Below, piece after piece: positions 35,735 to 47,066 of a stretch of DNA of 64,000 nt. The stretch is from assembly GCA_019009955.1 (NCBI GenBank), contig CM032228.1:228537001-228601000 (forward strand), written 5' to 3'. Made by a program: the position numbers and the translations under genes. The stretch comes from Riptortus pedestris. Its lineage: Eukaryota; Arthropoda; Insecta; Hemiptera; Alydidae. A model generated the notes under the pieces. It was not told where the DNA came from. It made no database searches and was given only the letters and a program-made list of their open reading frames with translations. How positions within the stretch are numbered: the stretch's first letter is position 1; every line of letters starts with the position of its first letter.

Positions 35735-36049
35735 TATTGCTCTAAAAATCAAAATAATATAAACATAAGGTAAAAATAGAAAACAACTAATAGAATAGAA
35801 ATACAAACAAAAAAGAACAACCAATACAAGAAAAGAAAAGTGTAAGAACAAAACACAAAAAAAAAAGAAACCAAGAAAGAATAACAAAATGCAAAATAAA
35901 AATAACAAAGACACTTAACAACCAAATTAAACATGAAATAAAAGTGAAACGAAACAATATATACAAATTATTTACAAATAAATAATATAATAGGTTAAAA
36001 TAAATTTAAAATATTATTAATAAATGCATTAGGGAACTAACTAAAAATG
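35735..36049 (-). repeat. Left copy of a distant inverted repeat
   Basis: The reverse complement of this A-rich stretch matches 37900-38241 over most of its length, with GCAATAT, TTTCGTTTCACTTTTATTTG and TATTTATTTGTAAATAATTT in the same order and many substitutions. The copies are about 1.85 kb apart and enclose a HINE element. They are probably two oppositely oriented copies of one AT-rich repeat, nature unknown. Confidence 0.6.
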
Positions 36050-36235
36050 TAAAAATAGATGTACTACACACCACATAAAAAGAAAGCTCACATCCAAAAA
36101 TGTTGCAAAAATAAAAATATATCACTTGTTTAAATTTTTGAATAGAAGTTTATAGTCTTTGAAAGTTCAAGAATAACATACAGTTTTGTTTAATTACATC
36201 CTCAGGCATTCCAATCTCAATATCCAACAACATTT

Positions 36236-37208
36236 AGTAGATTTCCCATACGGGAAACCCGCTATTGAGGTCGTACTCTTGATGCGATTTTGGAAATTTA
36301 TCTTTAAATGTCCATCGACCCTGCCTAGGAGATGACAAAAATGAGGTCCGTTCAAAATTGTATATATATATAATATTGTTTCTTACCGCTCTAGAGGTTG
36401 AAATTATTGTTTGATCGTTACCAAACTCGATATTTACTCGTTTTATGCTGAAAGAAAAGTCAAGTTTGTTAATGTCTGAAATCGGACCAGTGGGAGGAGT
36501 GGTTAAGAGAGAGGATTCTACAAAAATCTCCGTTACTACATGTCGGATTGAAAAATTGTATGAAACCAATATTATTGCAAATTAAATATACTACAAATAT
36601 TGTCATATACATTTATTCTCTATCTTTAATATTACCGTGATATTTACATTTTTATTAAGCGTGTGTTGAGAAAGGAGGATATGAGGTTTGCATTTGTTGA
36701 TTATGTTCATGAGGTTCCGTTAAAAATTGTTCAGCCGTTTTCGTAACCGTTCGGCTCTCGAGAAATTGGTTTAGAGATTCGAGTAAGCTTTTACTTTGTG
36801 AGATATACGCAAATACGTTCGGCTAATTTCCCTCCCTTCTTGAGTTCTTGGACTACTAAAATTTGAGTTATTAAAATATGAATTATTCTGATTCATTATA
36901 AATGATATTACTAGATATAGTAAATAGTTTGCAATAAAGTTAATATGCTATATTCAGATATATATCAGTAATTGTTTTTCTTTCCGGTGAAGAATATGTC
37001 TATCTAGCCTTTCCGCTTTAAGTGGTTGGAAGATCTGTTTGTTTACAATTCAGAAGCCGTTTCCGTTGGGAGCTTATTAATATTAACTGAAAGATTTCTT
37101 ATAGCCGATGTATTTACGGCGGTGTAAAGTGTTACCATTATGCAGATTTATCCTTGGTAAAACCAAGTGAAAAATCTGTTTAGTTCACCCTGAGTGAAGG
37201 ACGTTTTT
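36236..37208 (+). mobile_element. HINE copy, diverged long form
   Basis: A mutated palindrome (AGTAGATTTCCCATACGGGAAAC) is at 36236, a very short (TA)n at 36361-36370, and the interior blocks are in order. The 3' end AAAAATCTGTTTAGTTCACCCTGAGTGAAGGACGTTTTT finishes at 37208. Substitutions are heavier than in most copies. Confidence 0.78.
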
Positions 37209-37899
37209 AACAATTGATGAAATTTGAACCTTATTTTTTTTTTTTTGAAGTAAGAATGCCATTAATGAATCAGGGGTAACATTTTTATGATTTCTTTTAG
37301 CCGTCTTAAAAGCGTTCTTTATCAATAAAGTTCAGAATGATGTAAGTGGGAGGAAAGAATTAAAAGTCTTTCTGGCGTAATTTGTTAGAGTAAGTCTTAT
37401 CAGTAATTTCATTCAAGACGCGAATCACGTAAGAGGTAACTTGTGTTTCGGAAAGTTACCGGATTCAGCTCTATCTAGTTTTAGACTTGACTTGTTCAAA
37501 CTTCCTGCTTTTAGTTGAAAAGAAAAGCTCAAATGATTGAAAGATTTAGGATTAAGTCATTAGTGGCTATATTAACTATTATTTCATTTCTGTTTGTTTT
37601 TATATCAGGAGGATCGTTTTAAGGAGTCAGCGGTTGCGACTGTAAGAACTATAATTATGATAATTAAGGTCCATTGGAATTTTAAATTTGTCAGTCGCTT
37701 ATCACGATATTTGAAGTTTTCATGAAGAAGTAAAGAAGATCAATATTAAAATCTTATTTAAAACAAATGATTTTGGCCCAATACACAAGTATTATACATT
37801 TACAATCTATGTCTTGGGGTATTGGCAGAGTGTTTCTGGCCGACGTTTTTTTTTATTATATTTTTATTATTTTGTAAGTATGTATTATGTTAATATTTT
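37209..37899. other. Stretch without a recognised feature
   Basis: About 690 bp with no supported gene or repeat. Confidence 0.5.
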
Positions 37900-38241
37900 T
37901 AATTACTTCTCTAATGCATGTAATATTTTTAATTTTGTTTAACCTATTGTACTATTTATTTGTAAATAATTTTAATACATTGTTTCGTTTCACTTTTATT
38001 TGTATTTTGTTTAGTTTAGTTATGGTGTTATATTTGTAAAGTATCTTCATTGTTTTCTAGTTTTGGCATTTCGTAATTCTTTCTTTGTTTCTATTTTTGT
38101 GCTGTGTTGTCTTTTCGTGTTACCTATTTCTTTTTTTTTTGTTCTTTATTGTGTTGAATGTTTTGTTGTGTTTATATTCTAATATTTGTATTCTATCTTA
38201 GTTCATGTGTATGGTATTTTGTTTTATGTTTCGAGCAATAT
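37900..38241 (+). repeat. Right copy of a distant inverted repeat
   Basis: Partner of 35735-36049 in opposite orientation. T-rich on + and ending CGAGCAATATCAC. It has no coding capacity. Confidence 0.6.
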
Positions 38242-38283
38242 CACTCTTGTTATGATGTTTCATAATATATGAATAACTGTTTT

Positions 38284-38487
38284 CATACCTGTCGGTGTAT
38301 ACTGTCATCACTGGCTGATGGTCGAATACAGCTGGCAAGTGCTATAGATGCAATGGCACCATCTTCAAGCCCGTCAAAAAGTTGTACAGTGCAACATGTG
38401 ACGGCTTGAAGATGGTGTGCTTCGGTAGCACAATGCCAGCTGTACTCGACCATCAGCCAGTGACGAAGGTCTCCACCGACAGGTATG
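38284..38487. repeat. Foldback with arms of about 90 bp
   Basis: Left arm 38284-38375 (CATACCTGTCGGTG ... CCATCTTCAAGCCCGTCA) and right arm 38399-38487 (TGACGGCTTGAAGATGG ... CACCGACAGGTATG) are reverse complements with scattered differences and a loop of about 23 bp. Each arm contains a UUGAAGAU internal-loop hairpin recalling those at 2925, 12090 and 19092, but no AATAAA follows. Confidence 0.75.
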
Positions 38488-39395
38488 ACAACAGTATCAT
38501 TTATACTGGCGGATCTAACCCTTTATACGAATAACTTTTTTTCCTTAAAAATAAAAACTATAAAAGTTCTCTATCCATCAAATAGATGACTTTATTTTTT
38601 CTGCTAACAGTTTCGGGCATTGTTATACACTTGTTCAGAGCAACAAGAAGAAGTGTGTATTTCTGTAGCTCAGAAGAAGAGTACGAGCGGTGCTCGAAAA
38701 TATTAGCAGAAAAAGTAATCTCATCTATCTGTTGGATTGAGAACTTTTATAGCCGATACCTAACCACCCTTTACTATCATTTTATTCAATGAACAAACGG
38801 CTAACCAACAACCGGCTGATTATAAATAAAAACGGAAATAATATGCATTGAATCGTTGGATAATCTGATTAAATCATTAGTTCTATTTGTATCATCCTAA
38901 CCATGTTCTAGTTTTAATTCATTCTGGGGAAAACATGAAGATTTGTATCACTTTATTGTTTTTTTCAATGATCACAAATCGGTTACATAGCTTCATGTTT
39001 TGGTTTAGTGCACGAAATATCTGTGCATTTTTAGAGAAAATAAAGGGCTGTCTGTTGTTATGGTTAACACAAAGAATAAATAAACCTCATTGAGAGGATT
39101 TTCTGAATGCTTTTTAGTGAAATACAAAATCCCAGGTCTCTGACAGAATCTACTTTAGCCAGCTGTCAGTAGAAGACGAATGACGTTCGCTCCAACATGT
39201 GATGTCACATTCACGACTCCGCTAAAGCGTCACTTTTTCCAACATTTTGGCGATTACCATTTAGAACAGTTTGCCTTTTTACGATTTTGTAAATTATTCT
39301 TCTGTCAGTATGATGTAGTGCCAGGAACTATATTTATTTATTTTGTTGTATTGTGGAGTAGTATTGTAAATATGAATTTTAAAATATTCCATCAC
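38488..39395. other. Stretch without a recognised feature
   Basis: About 900 bp. Short open frames lack motifs, and nothing is supported. Confidence 0.5.
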
Positions 39396-39890
39396 TAAGC
39401 AGATTTCCCACGTATTCGGAGGAGCAGATCCCATAACCTATTCTCTATTTCTCTAGCAGAAAGAAGCCAATGTAAACAGAAATTGATATTAAAGTTGTAC
39501 ATGAATTTTTCAGGACTCAGGTTCTTAAAGTAAAAATCGATGAGTAGAAAAGGGTGTTTACTGGCGGACGAAAAATAAAATAGAAATATTTCGATTAATA
39601 TTAGAGTTAAGGAAAATGTACAACATAATAATTGTTGACCATTAAACGCCAAAAAATATTGGTTCTACAATATTTTTTGATCTGGTCCATTATAACTCAG
39701 ATATTTTGAATTCCTCCCCCTCCCTTTTAAGCCCACCCCTATCTTTAGTCTGATTTCACGCAATAACGAACTCGATCTTTAGTTTTACAATAAACGCTCA
39801 AATATCACGTTTGATAACGATCATCATAAATTTCGAACGCTAGAGCGATAACAGACGAATATATATATTTTGAACGGACCTGTCAGCTCG
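39396..39890 (-). mobile_element. Truncated, diverged HINE copy
   Basis: It starts at the minus-oriented subterminal TAAGCAGATTTCCCACGT without the stem-loop. It passes through GAACTCGATCTTTAGTTTTACA near 39760 and ends just after the former (TA)n position (ACAGACGAATATATATATTTTGAACGGACC) near 39890. Confidence 0.7.
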
Positions 39891-39929
39891 CACTGGCTAG
39901 AAAATTGTACAGATGAGCGTCGCAATTAA

Positions 39930-40911
39930 CCTTTAACTGGGTAGGTCCCTAGATGAGACACTATTAGGTAGGTGGGGTGCTGTGAACACCCCAACATTTT
40001 CCCCCAAATAAAGTCATACTAATGCATTCTATATTTTATATTTAATGGGCAAAACCTTTTCTATTAATAGGGGAAGCATATAGAAGGGAAAACAAAAAAG
40101 AATAATGTATAAAACATTTATGATTACATTTATTTAATTTCTATCCACAAAAAGTTACTTAAACGTTATTCCCGATAGATAAATTTTATCAAAAATACAA
40201 TCAAATTTATAATAATACATATCATATAATAATGCATTTATAGAATTATACTGTTTATATTATAAACACAAGAAAATATGTATAAAGTATATAAAAATAT
40301 TATTTAACACAAGAAAATGGCTGAGCAGATTGACTTGAGTCCACACATTTCTCACATATATTTTTCATATGGTTTAGGCACATAAACTGTTGGCATTTAC
40401 AACAATAAAATTTTGTTTTTTTTATCATCCTTCCTCGGACAGATTGTACACCTCCCTGACGACGATTGTGTCCTCGAAACTGGTTGTACAGGTTCGGCTC
40501 CTACCATCTTTGAAAGTTTTGTTTTCAGCTCTTTTGGTAATGATGTTTCGCAAGCTCTTTTCTTCAAATGAGGTTGGAGAAGTTCAAACCCAATTTCTCT
40601 CAGAAACTGTGATCTTACTACACCACTTTGTGGATTATTTGAGATGAAACGCGGGGTGTAGAGAGCAATGAGGCTGTAACACAACTGGGTAGGTGGGGTG
40701 TTGCGGGCACCCCTTCCAGGTTTTGACACGTTCGGACACGTCTGCCGACTCCCAGTAGGCGCGCTTTATGTTCAAAGCCACATGAATCAACTTACAGATA
40801 ACAAATAAGAAGCTAAAAAAAATTTCAGCAGTATTATCAACTTATAAGTAATAAATAATACTAAATAACTTTCTTGGGGTGCTGTCAGCACCCCGCCTAC
40901 CCACTTAAAGG
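39930..40911 (-). mobile_element. Small piggyBac derivative (982 bp) with TTAA flanks
   Basis: TTAA occurs at both 39926-39929 and 40912-40915. The ends are inverted copies: CCTTTAACTGGGTAGG on the left and CCTACCCACTTAAAGG on the right, each followed inward by a small palindrome (GGGGTGCTGTGAACACCCC, GGGGTGCTGTCAGCACCCC). A third such hairpin (GGTGGGGTGTTGCGGGCACCCC) lies inside at 40693-40714. The minus strand encodes only the last part of a piggyBac transposase, so this is an internal deletion product mobilisable only in trans, if at all. Confidence 0.75.
40330..40729 (-). pseudogene. piggyBac transposase C-terminal remnant
   Basis: The open part at 40397-40729 has features of the piggyBac C-terminus: a frame segment VRSQFLREIGFELLQPHL followed by a basic linker (LPKELKTKLSKM) and a Cys motif (GRCTICPRKDDKKNK), with further residues before a stop at the 40330 side. 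In the family this tail is the Cys-rich domain that contacts TIR DNA. The DDE catalytic domain is absent. The upstream end of the frame runs through an internal TIR-like hairpin, so this is not a native N-terminus. Clearly not functional alone. Confidence 0.6.
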
Positions 40912-40915
40912 TTAA

Positions 40916-41832
40916 GCAAACTTTATCTTGGATATCCTGTTTCAGATTTGGTTTGGTTAGTTCTTGTAAGAGTCGATAACTTATTGTTTTGGAATCCATC
41001 TATAGTGTTTTCCTTTTTAAGTTAATGTGTAGTTTAAGTTATTAGTGTAAATTGAAATATTTAGTTTTAAGAATTTATATTTCTATTTTTGCTGTTTTGA
41101 GTTACATAAGCCACGCCGAAATTAATCAATAATGGATCGAAAAAAGGGTCGAAACGCATAATTTAGTTTTAAGATGGAAACCGAGAATTTTCGCTATTAC
41201 AATACTTTCTTTACTTCGTACAAGTATGGAAAGTGTTTAATGAGAGTAACAGACATATAGAAATCAACGGATGTCCTTTAGAGACGATACGAAGTTATAA
41301 ACACACATAGTGCTACACAGTTGGAATAACAATCATTTATTATACCAGTAACTCAGTTCATAAAATTCAAATTGAATTATCATTTTTCATTCATCAATTT
41401 ATATTACAGATATTTTGTTCACTTTTGAGCACCTTGGAAGTGATATCCATAATAAAGAGCGACTCTGCACGGAGCAAAGACGGACAGACACCAAAGGTGT
41501 AGCAAAAACTCTCTGAGCAAAGGTGTAGATATGGTATGTACATTGTATTATTCTCGCTCATTATTCTGTTATAAACGATTTTCTGAGCAAAGCGAGGCAT
41601 CTCATTTATCGTGTATATATATCTAAAACTCTATAAGTTTACAATACTTATCAAACAGTTACATGTGATAAACATTTACACACTACAATGGAACAGGTAA
41701 AAAAAGTAAAGCCTCGCCAAATGAATGACATCATTTATCAGTTTATAATCATTTTCCGGGTACGTTAGCTAGTTAATCGATATTTTTAAGTTTAATGTAA
41801 TTAATTTTAAAAATTCTAGTTCCACTACATAA
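40916..41832. other. Stretch without a recognised feature
   Basis: About 900 bp with no supported gene, RNA or repeat. Confidence 0.5.
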
Positions 41833-42321
41833 CTATGATGTGGCTACTTGCGCATACAGAAATAAAAGAAAGTACTGACATCGACAGACAAGCTAAATTA
41901 GCAGCCAGGAAATTAACTATGGGAATCGACAGGCTGACTACACAAGATTTAAAAAAAGATAATAAAAACGTATGTACTCAATGAGGGGACAACTTACTAG
42001 TTACAAACTGAAAACAACCCCGAGAAATCCTACGCAACCCAAACGAAAGAAAATCTCTGGAAAATCTAACCAGACGAGATGAAGTGATGCTGACTCGGAT
42101 GTTCACTTCTTACACATTCATAGCTCATAAACCGAAAAGACCGACCTACATGCACTCACTGAAACTCAGTACTCAAGATTAAACATCTCCTGACTGACTG
42201 CAGGGTAAGTGAACATCTTAATATACAGAACAACTTTTACGACCTATTAACAGAAGGTAGCCCTCGTATTAATACACTCTTAAATTACTTAAAGACAATT
42301 GACATTTACAAGAAACATTAA
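41833..42321 (+). pseudogene. LINE ORF2 C-terminal relic
   Basis: Across frames separated by stops and small shifts, the translation resembles the end of a non-LTR retrotransposon polyprotein with an RNase H-like domain. It shows an AD..AK.A.-type segment (DIDRQAKLAARKL), TTQDLKK, then LTRRDEVMLTRM, and finally KHLLTDCR and LLTEGSPRINTLLNYL ending at TAA 42319-42321. The same terminal motifs (THILTECR, LLTEGSPYIN) occur in the LINE at 57148-59525, so both belong to one family. RNase H-bearing clades include I, R1 and some Jockey-like groups. The exact clade is not established. Confidence 0.65.
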
Positions 42322-43679
42322 ATCACACCTACTCTACTCATTTCTCAGAGTACGTTTTATTTATTTCATTCGAATTAAGTTAAAAATTACACACGTGTGT
42401 GTGTGAGTTTGTATGAGCAAGAGTGTAAAATAAGTTTTTGAATTTTTGTCTTGGATTTTTTCATTCCAGAATCTAATCGATAATAGTTTTACATTTTTTA
42501 AATATATATTTATTCGTTTATTTGCTACAAAATTCAATATAACAAGAAAATTATATGAATGATAATAACAATTGGCTTGATTATTGACTTGAGGTGGGAA
42601 GTTGTTCATTGACAATACCCACGTTGGAGGGAACATTGGATTGAACTATATGGAGTTATACTGAGAACTACACAAGGGGATCTATTGGCCACTTGCTCTT
42701 TAGACGTCGTCTTGGGTTTTCTGAAATATGGCTAGATGAAAGGATTAGGATGTGCGGGAAGGAGAGAATGGAATTTCTGACATTCATTCGGGATTTTGCG
42801 AGGTTATGTACAAAAGGAATGTTGAGGTCATTTGGCGAGGGTTTGGGCAAAAGGAATGTTGAGATCATTATAGAGCGTTAAATTGGATACATAAAATGGG
42901 GAATCTGTAACTTTGCGGAGTAATCTGATTGGAGGGTTAGGTTTTGGAAGAATTTGAAGGTTTAGTGGAACCCCGAAGTTCAAGTCCGTATGTCCATATT
43001 ATTCTGATAGTTTTACATAGTTTCAATTTCACGCTTCCTCAATTTCATTTTCCTATATTTTATTTTGTTTTAAATAACGTTGTTCAGTCGTCTTTTAAAT
43101 TGAATTTCCCGCGCTCACTGAGTTCACAAACCCGCCACACACATGCAGATGACCAAGGCTGTAGCCTACAGCGGAAACTACGTTGCAGCTCAAAAAGGCA
43201 CCGACTGGTTTCAAGCGGACCAGTTCAGTAGGGATTCACCCGTTACAGAGTTATAGTCAATCTTTCATCTCCCGCAAAGCTACCATCATATACGGATCAT
43301 CGCAACCAGCTAGAAGACAGAATCTTATAGGGAACACAGAAAATAACACCAGAAGAAGACTCCACTTCAAGGAAAGTATATGTTTCCCGCAGGTACCTAC
43401 TTCTAATAATGCTAGCATTATCTACGCAAATTATTAAATGAGTAATCACACAATATAGCACCGATCGACCATTCTATTGTATATATAATTATTTTATAAA
43501 GTTAAGTTTTCCTTTGTTTCTTTTTCAACCTCTATATCTATAAAGTGTATTATATGTTGCTTAATCAATTCAATATACTTGATTCTTTGGAGAACTCAAA
43601 TAGTGACTTGTATTATTTCCCCTCATCTTATAATAGTAAATATTTCAGTCTAAAGCTCTCTTATTCTTGCCTTTAAAAA
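42322..43679. other. Unassigned stretch, possibly containing an LTR
   Basis: No recognised gene. The part from about 43080 to 43697 could be a BEL/Pao-type LTR, because a primer-site-like sequence follows it. No second LTR was found. Confidence 0.35.
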
Positions 43680-43760
43680 AGCTTCCCGCCTTTACATTTT
43701 GGTGCTGAAACCCGGGACTAAAAAGCTTACCCGCCCCGATATTTTGGTGCCGAAATAGCT
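43680..43760 (+). promoter_or_regulatory. BEL/Pao-like primer-binding-site motif
   Basis: CTTTACA is followed by TTTTGGTGCTGAAACCCGGGA (43697-43717). TTTGGTGCCGAAA recurs at about 43742, preceded by a similar CCCGCC..ATA stretch. From memory, TGGTGCCGAAACCCGGGA-type sequences act as primer sites next to LTRs of insect BEL/Pao elements. No gag or pol follows, so at most this marks the edge of a lost element. Confidence 0.35.
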
Positions 43761-44430
43761 CTATTATTATTACCGCTAAAAGCTAACCGCACGCCCTAAC
43801 AAACTTAGAGGATATTTTTATTTTATTTTAACATTTTAAATTTATGAATGAATGCTAAATGATACTGATCACAACTGTTATGCAAAGTTCATCAAATAAA
43901 TAAATACAAAATAAAATAATTAGAGTAACGTTCGGGTGTCAATAATCTCTTTTGTGCATTATATTTAAAACCCTATTCTCCAGTTCTTTTTCGAATATTA
44001 GTGTAATATAATCTGCGATACTCTTTGTATAATATAAAATCTTGAGCACGCTCTAAAGACCTTAACATAAATATAGTTACATGAAAAAACCTTATCTATG
44101 TATTGTAATCAATGTACACATGTTACAATTTTAAGGCATGCCTTCCTGATTACCTCTGGTCAGAATCAATTATAAATCGACCACTAATTAAAACAGACGT
44201 TGAGGCGTAGCATATGAACATTAATAAAAGCAGGTGCAGGGCACGTGGCTTTCAGAACAACAGTAGTAATTTAATTAATGAATCTAATTTCAGCCTTTGA
44301 TAAACAACCTCAACGCCGAGCAGAGTAAGGAAATCCAATATGCCTAGCTGATGTATCCATGTTCGTTCATTATTGAGTAAAAGTTTTAATAAATACATAA
44401 TAATTACTTTTAAATGAAACAGGGACGGTT

Positions 44431-46101
44431 CACACTGGAGCGAGTGATAGGGTAAGCCGGACATTCATTAATATCTCCGTTTGTACTGGTCCTAGAATAT
44501 TGATTCTGGTGTCATTTTAAAGCACATCGAATACTCTATTGAACTACCCCATTAGCAATTTTTTTAAGCAACTTTGCCAGATGCGATACAACGGTAGGAT
44601 GAATTTTAAATGTGTACATACAGATTATGTATCGCTTACTAAGTAGAGAATTGTGATTTGTAGACACATAATATCAACATTTTTTTAATAAATTGAATTC
44701 AAAAAGCAATATAAATTTAAACAAAAATATATCTAGAATAAAAATTAAAAAAAAAAATAAAATAAAAAAAATCGATGTATTTAATTTAATAATGAGAATT
44801 TGTAAGCTGGAAGTATATCTAACATTTCTAAAATTTCAAATGTTTTTTATTTTTCAATTAGAAGTTCTTTTACTTCCGAAGATATTGTTTCTAAGTGATC
44901 GCTATCGTTGTTAAGTGTTGGCCTTAAATGTGATATTAAAGGGTCTGAATTAATTAACAAATTATTCAGGATATCTCTGTTGGTAGCCGTCCTTGAAAAT
45001 TTTCTTGAAAAAGATTCTCTGTATGCGCGGAAGTATTTATGGTTAGCCTCCTGAGCATCTTCTGACAGCATACCAATTGGTACAATAGCGTGTTTGACTA
45101 TTTCCGGGCCATGTATTAACAGTTTGTGAACTGTTACTGGCATGTAATACCATCCATACAAATCCACAAATATCTCAGCTGTTTCTCTTGTAAACCTTTC
45201 AAACTTTTCAGTATTGGTCAGTGTTGGACGATATTGCTTGCAAAATAATAGAAAACCGTTTAATTAAATTTACATCTATTCCTGTGATTGACCCCGAAAT
45301 GTGAGGAAACGCAAAAAACTTACGCGCCGTGTTTCCGTCATTAGATGTACCCAAGCCTTGGTTCAATTGGTCAACGATTAATCCCATTTTTTCACTAAAA
45401 TCACTAATGATTTTCGTTTTTCTTTGTTGGAGAAGTTCTTTATGAACTTGGGACTGAACACTCCACGATTTAAATCCACTAATGATTTTCGTTTTTCTTT
45501 GTTGGAGAAGTTCTTTAACTATGGCTGCGTCAATTGCGTAGAGGAGGCGTTTTACACCGTACGTAGTTGGGAAAGGTCCACGGGAGGTCTTCCGCACCTA
45601 AAAGTGCGGGGGGTGTTAACACTAAAAGTAAAATATTTAACGAATAGGCAAGTTTAGGCAAGATCTGACGACGTTGTAAATAAGACAATATACTCCTAAA
45701 AGCATGCCAAGTGGTATTTTTTCAAGCAAATACAAGCGATTTGCGAATTCAATTAAATAAAATTATTTTCAGCTCGAAGAAAAAAAAAAAAAATAGAGGA
45801 ATTTTAAAAACCTTTTGTGCCAGTTTTTGATTTGTTATAATACCCTTAAAGTGTACTGAAAGCAACAATAATTTATAAAATGAAATAAGAGTTCACGACG
45901 AATTTAATAAGCCAAGGTTTTTTTTTAACATAGCAATTATAACCAGGCATTATGTAAAAACCATTGCAATAATATGGCTAAAAACCAATCTGCTCAATTG
46001 AAAAGGGTTTATGTGGTACTAACAATACAATCAAAATCCCAAATTAAGACTTTTATTTCTTCCCCCAATGTCCAACATTAATGAAGGATCGCTCCAGTGT
46101 G
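44431..46101 (-). mobile_element. Transib/RAG1-like element, internally deleted
   Basis: The 13-bp ends CACACTGGAGCGA (44431-44443) and its reverse complement TCGCTCCAGTGTG (46089-46101) are perfect inverted repeats. Both are flanked by the 5-bp sequence CGGTT (44426-44430 and 46102-46106). A CAC.(A/C).TG-type start with a GC-containing 5-bp duplication is what the Transib superfamily shows. The encoded remnant on the minus strand agrees. At 1671 bp it is too short to carry a complete transposase. Confidence 0.72.
44847..45597 (-). pseudogene. Transib/RAG1-like transposase C-terminal remnant
   Basis: Two minus-strand frames, 45597-45208 and 45167-44847, are joined by a one-base shift near 45213. 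They carry motifs that I align with the C-terminal catalytic part of RAG1/Transib: SNDGNTARKFF (like the NGNFARK stretch), LYGWYYMPVTVHKLLIHG (like the NYFHKTLAH region), and GMLSEDAQEANHK (like the ASEGNESGNK stretch that holds the third acidic catalytic residue), then RKFSRTATNRDILNNLLINSD. The first two catalytic aspartates would lie upstream and are absent. A KELLQQRKTKIIS segment is duplicated in tandem (45415-45520). The family is common in arthropod genomes. Assignment to Transib is from remembered motifs. Confidence 0.62.
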
Positions 46102-46324
46102 CGGTTGTGGTGCTATCTATTAGTACAAAAAGAAATTCTGCCTACCATCAATTTGCATTCTCCACACCTGACTCCTAAATGACTAATATATAAAGAATTG
46201 AATAAAATTTATAAGTGGTATGAAAGATGAAAGATTTTAAGGAAAAACGAGGGTTCACTTGAAAAAAAAACATAAATTTTAATAGATCACTTTTATAGCA
46301 CAACGCAGAACTTCTCATTTTTAA
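46102..46324. other. Short spacer
   Basis: About 220 bp between the Transib-like element and the next HINE copy. No feature beyond the CGGTT duplication. Confidence 0.5.
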
Positions 46325-47064
46325 AAAAAGTCCGTCACGCAGGGGCTGCGTAAACTAAGCAGGTTTTCCGCGTGAAATTTAACAATAGATAAATCTACAT
46401 AATGGTAACACAACATCACCCTGAATATTAAGTTAATAATACAAACGGTAACGAGAAATTTCTCACTAAATTGTAATATCTTCCCGACGGGAAACGTTTC
46501 AAATGTTCAAACAAACAGGTCAGCCAACGGCTCATCGGGAAGAAGAACAATAACTGAAATATATCAGAATATAACATATGAATTTTATTGAAAACTATTT
46601 ACTATACCAAGTAATAAATTTATTTTATAAGGAATCAGAAGACATTTTATATCAATCAATCAAATTTAAGTAGTCTAAGAACTTAAGACGGGGGGGGGGT
46701 AGGAGTCACCAGAACATATTTGAATGTACCTTTTATAATAAAGGCTCTCGTGAAAACAATATTTCGTATTTGATCTTCGAATAATGTGGTTTATTATTTG
46801 ACAGAGTATTGTTTATGTAACATGAGTAGAAGTTGGGTTTTGTTGAGTGGTGATAACTGAAAATGCAAATATTTCGGTTAATATTCAAAATAGAGAATTG
46901 AACGTATTAACAATATTTATAGTACATTGAAGTTGCAATAAGATTTGTTCTGTACACTTTTTCTACCCGAAGTATAGTAACGCAGATATAACGAATTATC
47001 CCCCCCCCTTTCCCCCTTGTCCGATTTCAGCTGTTAACGAACTTGCTCTTTCATCTTATATATA
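46325..47064 (-). mobile_element. HINE copy split by a Tigger insertion at its (TA) tract
   Basis: The 3' end (AAAAGTCCGTCACGCAGGGGCTGCG) starts at about 46325, with a poly-G run near 46691. The interior continues to GAACTTGCTCTTTCATCTTATATATATA at 47064, where the Tigger TIR begins after TA. The HINE 5' half is not found on the other side of Tigger; a family B fragment is there instead. Confidence 0.82.
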
Positions 47065-47066
47065 TA

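Noticed and set aside
42693..42881. 62-codon + frame with an AAAGGAATGTTGAG repeat
   Set aside because: A short direct repeat within an otherwise random-looking frame, and the opposite strand is equally open. No protein family is recognised.
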